From the NCBI GenBank assembly GCA_026414185.1, contig JAOAJL010000003.1, positions 66,896-99,448 of the forward strand: a stretch of 32,553 nucleotides of DNA, given 5' to 3'. The position numbers and the translations under genes are program-made. Below the pieces are notes generated by a model. It saw only the letters and a program-made list of their open reading frames with translations. It was not told the DNA's origin and did no database searches. Positions 29,315 through 32,553 of this stretch are shown here, piece after piece (position 1 is the first letter of the stretch; each line of letters starts with the position of its first letter). This DNA comes from Microcaldota archaeon. GTDB taxonomy: Archaea > Micrarchaeota > Micrarchaeia > Anstonellales > Anstonellaceae.

Positions 29315-30322
29315 ATGGCTTCTTCTGCCTCTTCAAAAAAGCGCCCTGCTTCTCCCGCCGCAGCCCTCTTTCTCAAAAAGCTGCGCGGCAAGCGCGTTGT
29401 GATAACCTTTCATGTCCTTGGCGACCTTGACGCAGCCGGCTCGGCAATTGCGCTTGCGCGCTTCATCGGGCAGAAAGCCGTCATCGCGCCTCCTGACGCG
29501 ATGAGCGCATCCGCAAGGCGCCTTTTTGCCTACACAGGGACAAAAACCGAGCCGTTTTCTCCAGACTTGCTTGCAAAGCGCGGCTTTCTGGCGGTCCTTG
29601 ACTCCTCCTCTCCCTCCTTGCTTCCGCACTTGGCCGGGCTGAGTGCGGATTTGGCAATTGACCACCATATAAGAAGCCCTGATTCCGTCCCAGCCAAACT
29701 GCTGATAAACGACCCGCAGGCATGCTCAACCTCCGAAATGCTCTATTTCCTGCTGCGGCCCTCGGACAAAATCTCCTCAATTGCCCTCCTGCTTGGAATA
29801 ATCTCCGACAGCGCGGGCTTCCAGAATGCCACAAGCAGGACATTTGAGGCGGTTTCCGCTCTTCTTTCCGCCTCCTCAATTTCGTATTCCGCAATAAAGC
29901 AGCTTGCTTTCGCGCCGCAGTCCCTTTCCGAAAGGATTGAAGCCCTCCGCTCCTGCCAGTCCGTCCGTGCGGAGCGCATAGGCGAGCACCTGATTGCCGC
30001 CGCGATGGCAAAAAGCCATGAGGGGCATTTTGCGGAGATGCTTGTGCGGATGGGCGCGGACATCGCCTTCGTAGGTTGCGAAGGGAGCGAAGGCGTCATC
30101 TGCGCCCGCATGCGCCAGTGCATGAAAGGCAAAGTTTCGCTTGGGCGCATAATGTCCGAAGCAGGAAAGGTGCTTGGCGGCTCTGGGGGAGGGCATGAGC
30201 TTGCCGCCGCCGCGTCAGGCTCGCCGGAGGCGGTCCGCGAAGCCCTGGCAGTATGCACCAAGCTTGCCGAGCAGCAGATTCTGTCAGCAGAAAGCGGCAG
30301 GGTGAAGAAAATAGAGTGGTGA
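29315..30322 (+). CDS. DHH-family phosphoesterase (NrnA/RecJ-like)
   Basis: A 335-residue protein. Motif I is THFHVLGDLDAAGSA-like (H33, D37, D39), motif II VLDSSS (D96), motif III the family's namesake DHH (D116-H117-H118), and motif IV SDSAGF. A DHHA1-type C-terminal domain ends with GGSGGGHELAAAAS. All metal ligands are present. Relatives cleave short oligonucleotides, pAp or cyclic dinucleotides; archaeal forms of this size are often exonucleases. The gene follows prefoldin beta by 21 bases, as in several archaeal superoperons, and its substrate may tie into RNA turnover by the exosome. That last link is inferred. GGCGGGGTT precedes the ATG. Confidence 0.87.
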   Translation: MASSASSKKRPASPAAALFLKKLRGKRVVITFHVLGDLDAAGSAIALARFIGQKAVIAPPDAMSASARRLFAYTGTKTEPFSPDLLAKRGFLAVLDSSSPSLLPHLAGLSADLAIDHHIRSPDSVPAKLLINDPQACSTSEMLYFLLRPSDKISSIALLLGIISDSAGFQNATSRTFEAVSALLSASSISYSAIKQLAFAPQSLSERIEALRSCQSVRAERIGEHLIAAAMAKSHEGHFAEMLVRMGADIAFVGCEGSEGVICARMRQCMKGKVSLGRIMSEAGKVLGGSGGGHELAAAASGSPEAVREALAVCTKLAEQQILSAESGRVKKIEW

Positions 30323-30377
30323 GCCGCCCATTCGGCAACCATTAAGAAGCTTGGCACAAAGTCATTAGGGGGGTTCC

Positions 30378-31688
30378 ATGCCAGTCGCCGTCATAGTGGG
30401 AACGCAGTGGGGGGATGAAGGAAAGGGCAAAGTGGTGGACTATTATGCCTCCCGCGCGCAAGTCATAGTCCGCTTCAACGGCGGGGCGAATGCAGGGCAC
30501 ACCGTCGTGCTGAAAGGGAAGTCCTACAAGCTGCACCACATACCATCAGGAGTGCTCTACCCAAACAAGATTAACATAATCGGCAACGGCATGGCAGTTG
30601 ACCCCAAAAAGCTCATCCAAGAGATTGAAATGCTCAAGGGAGCTGGTATAAAGCCGTCCCTTGCAATCTCCCCGCGGGCGCACGTGGTCCTGCCCTACCA
30701 TTTCGTCTTGGACGGCGCAGAGGAGGAAAGAAAAGGCGGGCTTGCGGCAGGCACCACAAAGCGCGGAATAGGGCCATGCTATTCGGACAAGGCATCCCGC
30801 TTCGGCGTCCGCTTCTGCGAATTCATAGACAGCGGCGCGTTCAGGGAAAAGCTTGCCATCCTCCATCCGCTCAAGCTCCGCATTATAGAGGGGGCATACG
30901 GGCTTTCATTTTCACGCACCCAAGAGGACATATTCCGCGAATATTCGCAATACGCCTCCGTGCTTGCGCCGTATGTCAAGGACACCGTTGAGATAATCCA
31001 CTCTGCGATAGAAGCCAAAAAGCGCATTCTTCTTGAAGGGGCGCAGGCGACGATGCTTGACATAGACCACGGTCTTTATCCTTTCGGCACCTCAAGCAAC
31101 ACCACCGCCGGCGGAGCCTGCACGGGCGCAGGCATAGGCCCGACTCAGGTAGATGAAGTGGTGGGAGTGGTCAAAGCCTACACCTCGCGCGTCGGCTCCG
31201 GTCCCCTTCCCACGGAGATAACAGATTCCACTGCCGATTTCATCAGAAACAAAGGAGGGGAATACGGCACGACCACCGGCAGACCGCGCAGGATTGGATG
31301 GCTTGACATGGTGACCCTGCGCTATTCAGCAAGGATAAACGGGCTGACAGGGCTTGCCTTCACCCGCATTGACACTCTTGCAGGAGTCAAAAAGGTGAAG
31401 CTCTGCACGCACTACACACTTGACGGCAAAAAAACTCTCCTTATGCCCGCCTCGCACAGGGATTTTGCGCGCTGCAAGCCAGTCTACCGGGAATTTCCGG
31501 GGTGGAAAGACGCTGGGATTGACGGATGGCGCAAGTGCGCAAAGGGGGGCTTCAAAGCCCTGCCTGCGCAAGCTCGCGCCTACCTCTCCTTCATCTCAAA
31601 ATCCGTCGGCGTCCCGATTTACTTTGTAAGCGTGGGCGCAGGCAGGGAAGACAGCATCGTTTTAAAAGACGTCTTTGGAAGAAGATGA
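30378..31688 (+). CDS. purA: Adenylosuccinate synthetase
   Basis: A 436-residue full-length enzyme. The N-terminal GTP/IMP site is GTQWGDEGKGK (8-18, with catalytic D13), then NGGANAGHTV with H41. Other markers are GTTKRGIGPCYSDKASR, LLEGAQATMLDIDHGLYPFGTSSNTTAGGA and GTTTGRPRRIGWLD. It joins IMP and aspartate with GTP to give adenylosuccinate, the first committed step to AMP. The PurB partner is not in this window. GGGGGG precedes the ATG. It lies 55 bases after the DHH gene and may be the last gene of the plus-strand run. Its 3' end contains the tRNA promoter at 31660. Confidence 0.95.
   Translation: MPVAVIVGTQWGDEGKGKVVDYYASRAQVIVRFNGGANAGHTVVLKGKSYKLHHIPSGVLYPNKINIIGNGMAVDPKKLIQEIEMLKGAGIKPSLAISPRAHVVLPYHFVLDGAEEERKGGLAAGTTKRGIGPCYSDKASRFGVRFCEFIDSGAFREKLAILHPLKLRIIEGAYGLSFSRTQEDIFREYSQYASVLAPYVKDTVEIIHSAIEAKKRILLEGAQATMLDIDHGLYPFGTSSNTTAGGACTGAGIGPTQVDEVVGVVKAYTSRVGSGPLPTEITDSTADFIRNKGGEYGTTTGRPRRIGWLDMVTLRYSARINGLTGLAFTRIDTLAGVKKVKLCTHYTLDGKKTLLMPASHRDFARCKPVYREFPGWKDAGIDGWRKCAKGGFKALPAQARAYLSFISKSVGVPIYFVSVGAGREDSIVLKDVFGRR
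31660..31668 (+). promoter_or_regulatory. TATA box of tRNA-Thr, inside the end of purA
   Basis: TTTTAAAAG lies in the last 30 bases of purA. It would start transcription near 31690, about 15 bases before the mature tRNA 5' end, leaving a short leader for RNase P to remove. Confidence 0.5.
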
Positions 31689-31704
31689 TGCATCCTGAAC
31701 GCAA

Positions 31705-31856
31705 GCCCCTGTAGCTCAGCGGTAGAGCGCGTGCATGGTACGAGAAACCCATTCGAATTCCCATCGGCGGGTTTCTACGTTACTTCCTCCGAGGGTTTCC
31801 CGGAGGGGTAACAACCATAAAGCACGAGGTCCCGAGTTCAATCCTCGGCGGGGGCT
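31705..31856 (+). tRNA. tRNA-Thr(GGT) with an 80-base intron
   Basis: Exon 1 is 31705-31740, exon 2 is 31821-31856, giving a 72-base mature tRNA without encoded CCA. Acceptor GCCCCTG pairs with CGGGGGC (one G-T pair). The D stem GCTC/GAGC, anticodon stem CGTGC/GCACG and T stem CCGAG/CTCGG all pair fully. The anticodon loop reads ATGGTA plus A, so the anticodon is GGT at 31737-31739 and the amino acid is threonine. The discriminator base is T (31856), as in archaeal tRNA-Thr. The intron lies between positions 37 and 38, the standard archaeal site. T-runs at 31942-31946 and 31977-31982 could end the transcript. Confidence 0.9.
31741..31820 (+). other. tRNA intron with bulge-helix splice motif and two hairpins
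   Basis: The exon bases ATGG (31735-31738) pair with CCAT (31815-31818), a four-base central helix next to the anticodon stem. The AAA at 31819-31821 forms the three-base 3' bulge, with the cut after its second base. On the other side the three bases TAC (31739-31741) are cut after the second. No helix closes on the intron side, so this is a bulge-helix-loop type. The intron itself folds into AGAAACCC/GGGTTTCT (31743-31750 with 31769-31776) and GTTAC..CCTCCG/CGGAGG..GTAAC (31779-31791 with 31801-31812). No homing endonuclease fits in 80 bases. Confidence 0.75.
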
Positions 31857-31990
31857 TTCCAGCCGAATCAAGAAGCTCCAGCCAGCCTGCATCTGCCCAG
31901 CCTTCCGCCACCATGCCAATCCGCCAAGAAGGCTGCAGTTCTTTTTCCTGAAAAGCCAATGGCGCATAAGCAAGGCTTTTTTGCGCCAGC
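31857..31990. other. Gene-free stretch between tRNA-Thr and the convergent nuclease gene
   Basis: A 134-base stretch with no coding signal. It contains two T-runs on the plus strand (31942-31946, 31977-31982) that could terminate the tRNA transcript. Nothing else stands out. Confidence 0.5.
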
Positions 31991-32553
31991 CTAAACCTCC
32001 ACAGTCTCGCCCATCGCGGGGGCGTATGCCTCAAAGCCCTCCAATTTCAGCTCCTCGGCAAAATCGGCGCACTTCTCGCCGTGCACCACGAAAATCCTGT
32101 CCGGCTTGAGCTTCTCAGCAAGCTCAAAAAGCTCGCGCCTGCCCGCGTGCGCAGAGAAGTCAAGGTAGGAATACTGCGCCTTGGGGTGAAGCTTCACCCC
32201 GTCGTATTCCACAAAGCCCAGATTAAGAAGGTTGTAGCCGTTTGTGTCAGGCACGCAGTAGCCAGTGAAGATAGCCCTGCTTTCCGGTCCGAGCCGAAGA
32301 AGATAGGAAAGCGCAGGCCCCCCTTGCAGCATGCCGGCAGTGGCGATTATCACGCAGGGCTTGTGAAGCAGCTTTTCCCTCTCCTTGCTGTGCCTCACCT
32401 GCCTGCAGGAGCCAAAGTCCTCACGGAACCTCTTGAATTCCTTTATGTAGGCAGAGTAGTGCGAAAGAATCTTGCTCATCTGCCAACCCATCCCGTCAAT
32501 GTAAATGTCCACATCCTTGTTTTGCGAGCGGATTATCCTGACAAGCTCCTGCG
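31991..32553 (-). CDS. Beta-CASP metallo-beta-lactamase ribonuclease (C-terminal part, runs off the window)
   Basis: The frame is open to the window edge (QELVRIIRSQNKDVDIYIDG...), so the N-terminal metallo-beta-lactamase part is missing here. What remains is the beta-CASP and RMMBL region: CVIIATAGMLQGGPALSYLLRL, TGYCVPDTNGYNLL, YSYLDFSAHAGRRELFELAEKL and RIFVVHGEKCADFA. These match the archaeal CPSF-type or RNase J-type nucleases (motifs A to C, with the H in SAHAG and in VVHGE). The enzyme would act in 3'-end cutting or 5'-3' exonuclease degradation of RNA. Which of aCPSF1, aCPSF2 and RNase J it is cannot be told from this part; the lack of KH domains in view is no guide. Converges on the tRNA gene. 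Confidence 0.85.
   Translation of the reverse strand, partial: QELVRIIRSQNKDVDIYIDGMGWQMSKILSHYSAYIKEFKRFREDFGSCRQVRHSKEREKLLHKPCVIIATAGMLQGGPALSYLLRLGPESRAIFTGYCVPDTNGYNLLNLGFVEYDGVKLHPKAQYSYLDFSAHAGRRELFELAEKLKPDRIFVVHGEKCADFAEELKLEGFEAYAPAMGETVEV

Noticed and set aside
1-32553. CRISPR arrays, insertion sequences, prophage or toxin-antitoxin modules
   Set aside because: No regularly spaced repeats, transposase motifs, terminal inverted repeats or known toxin families were seen.

Overview
The window is archaeal chromosome. The evidence is an unbroken proteasome–exosome superoperon (PsmA, SBDS, Rrp4, Rrp41, Rrp42, eL43, RpoP, Pcc1, prefoldin beta), ribosomal protein eS8, a class III (archaellin/pilin-type) signal peptide, TATA boxes instead of -35/-10 promoters, and a tRNA-Thr gene with a bulge-helix intron and no encoded CCA. 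The pilin start (RGQAAMEYLMTYGWALLVI) and the small, tightly packed genes suggest a DPANN-type lineage such as Diapherotrites or Micrarchaeota, but that placement is an inference. I see no CRISPR array, insertion sequence or prophage.

Layout. 1-1905 (minus): 5' part of hisS, a thioredoxin, and the condensin accessory pair scpB/scpA. 2017-4892 (plus): an unknown protein, a KaiC-like ATPase with an altered Walker A lysine, tryptophanyl-tRNA synthetase, and a small helical unknown. 4909-9437 (minus): a phosphopantetheine adenylyltransferase/NTPase fusion, a membrane glycosyltransferase, a membrane-anchored thioredoxin-fold protein, and a long coiled-coil protein with an N-terminal winged helix. 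9527-10762 (plus): a protein made of four copies of a 46-residue unit. 10770-11670: divergent KEOPS Cgi121 and eS8. 11676-12300: a decayed membrane-protein gene. 12301-13812 (minus): a TctA-like transporter and an OB-fold membrane protein. 13863-16080: a convergent MTA/SAH deaminase and PfkB kinase. 16174-22943 (plus): a type IV pilus-like locus with an ATPase, an 850-residue low-complexity protein, two TadC-type membrane proteins and one pilin. 22981-24408: an aspartase/fumarase-family lyase. 24508-30322: the superoperon plus a DHH phosphoesterase. 30378-31688: purA. 31705-31856: intron-containing tRNA-Thr. 31991-32553 (minus): the C-terminal part of a beta-CASP metallo-beta-lactamase ribonuclease.

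How the genes work together. The superoperon joins protein destruction (proteasome), RNA destruction and tailing (exosome), ribosome maturation (SBDS), a ribosomal protein, an RNA polymerase subunit, tRNA t6A synthesis (Pcc1) and chaperoning (prefoldin). The beta-CASP nuclease and DHH phosphoesterase add further RNA or nucleotide turnover. The deaminase/PfkB pair fits salvage of S-adenosylmethionine by-products. The pilus locus is a surface or secretion machine with its own pilin. Four divergent gene pairs appear to share one AT-rich TATA element, in which at least one gene is positioned for a leaderless transcript.
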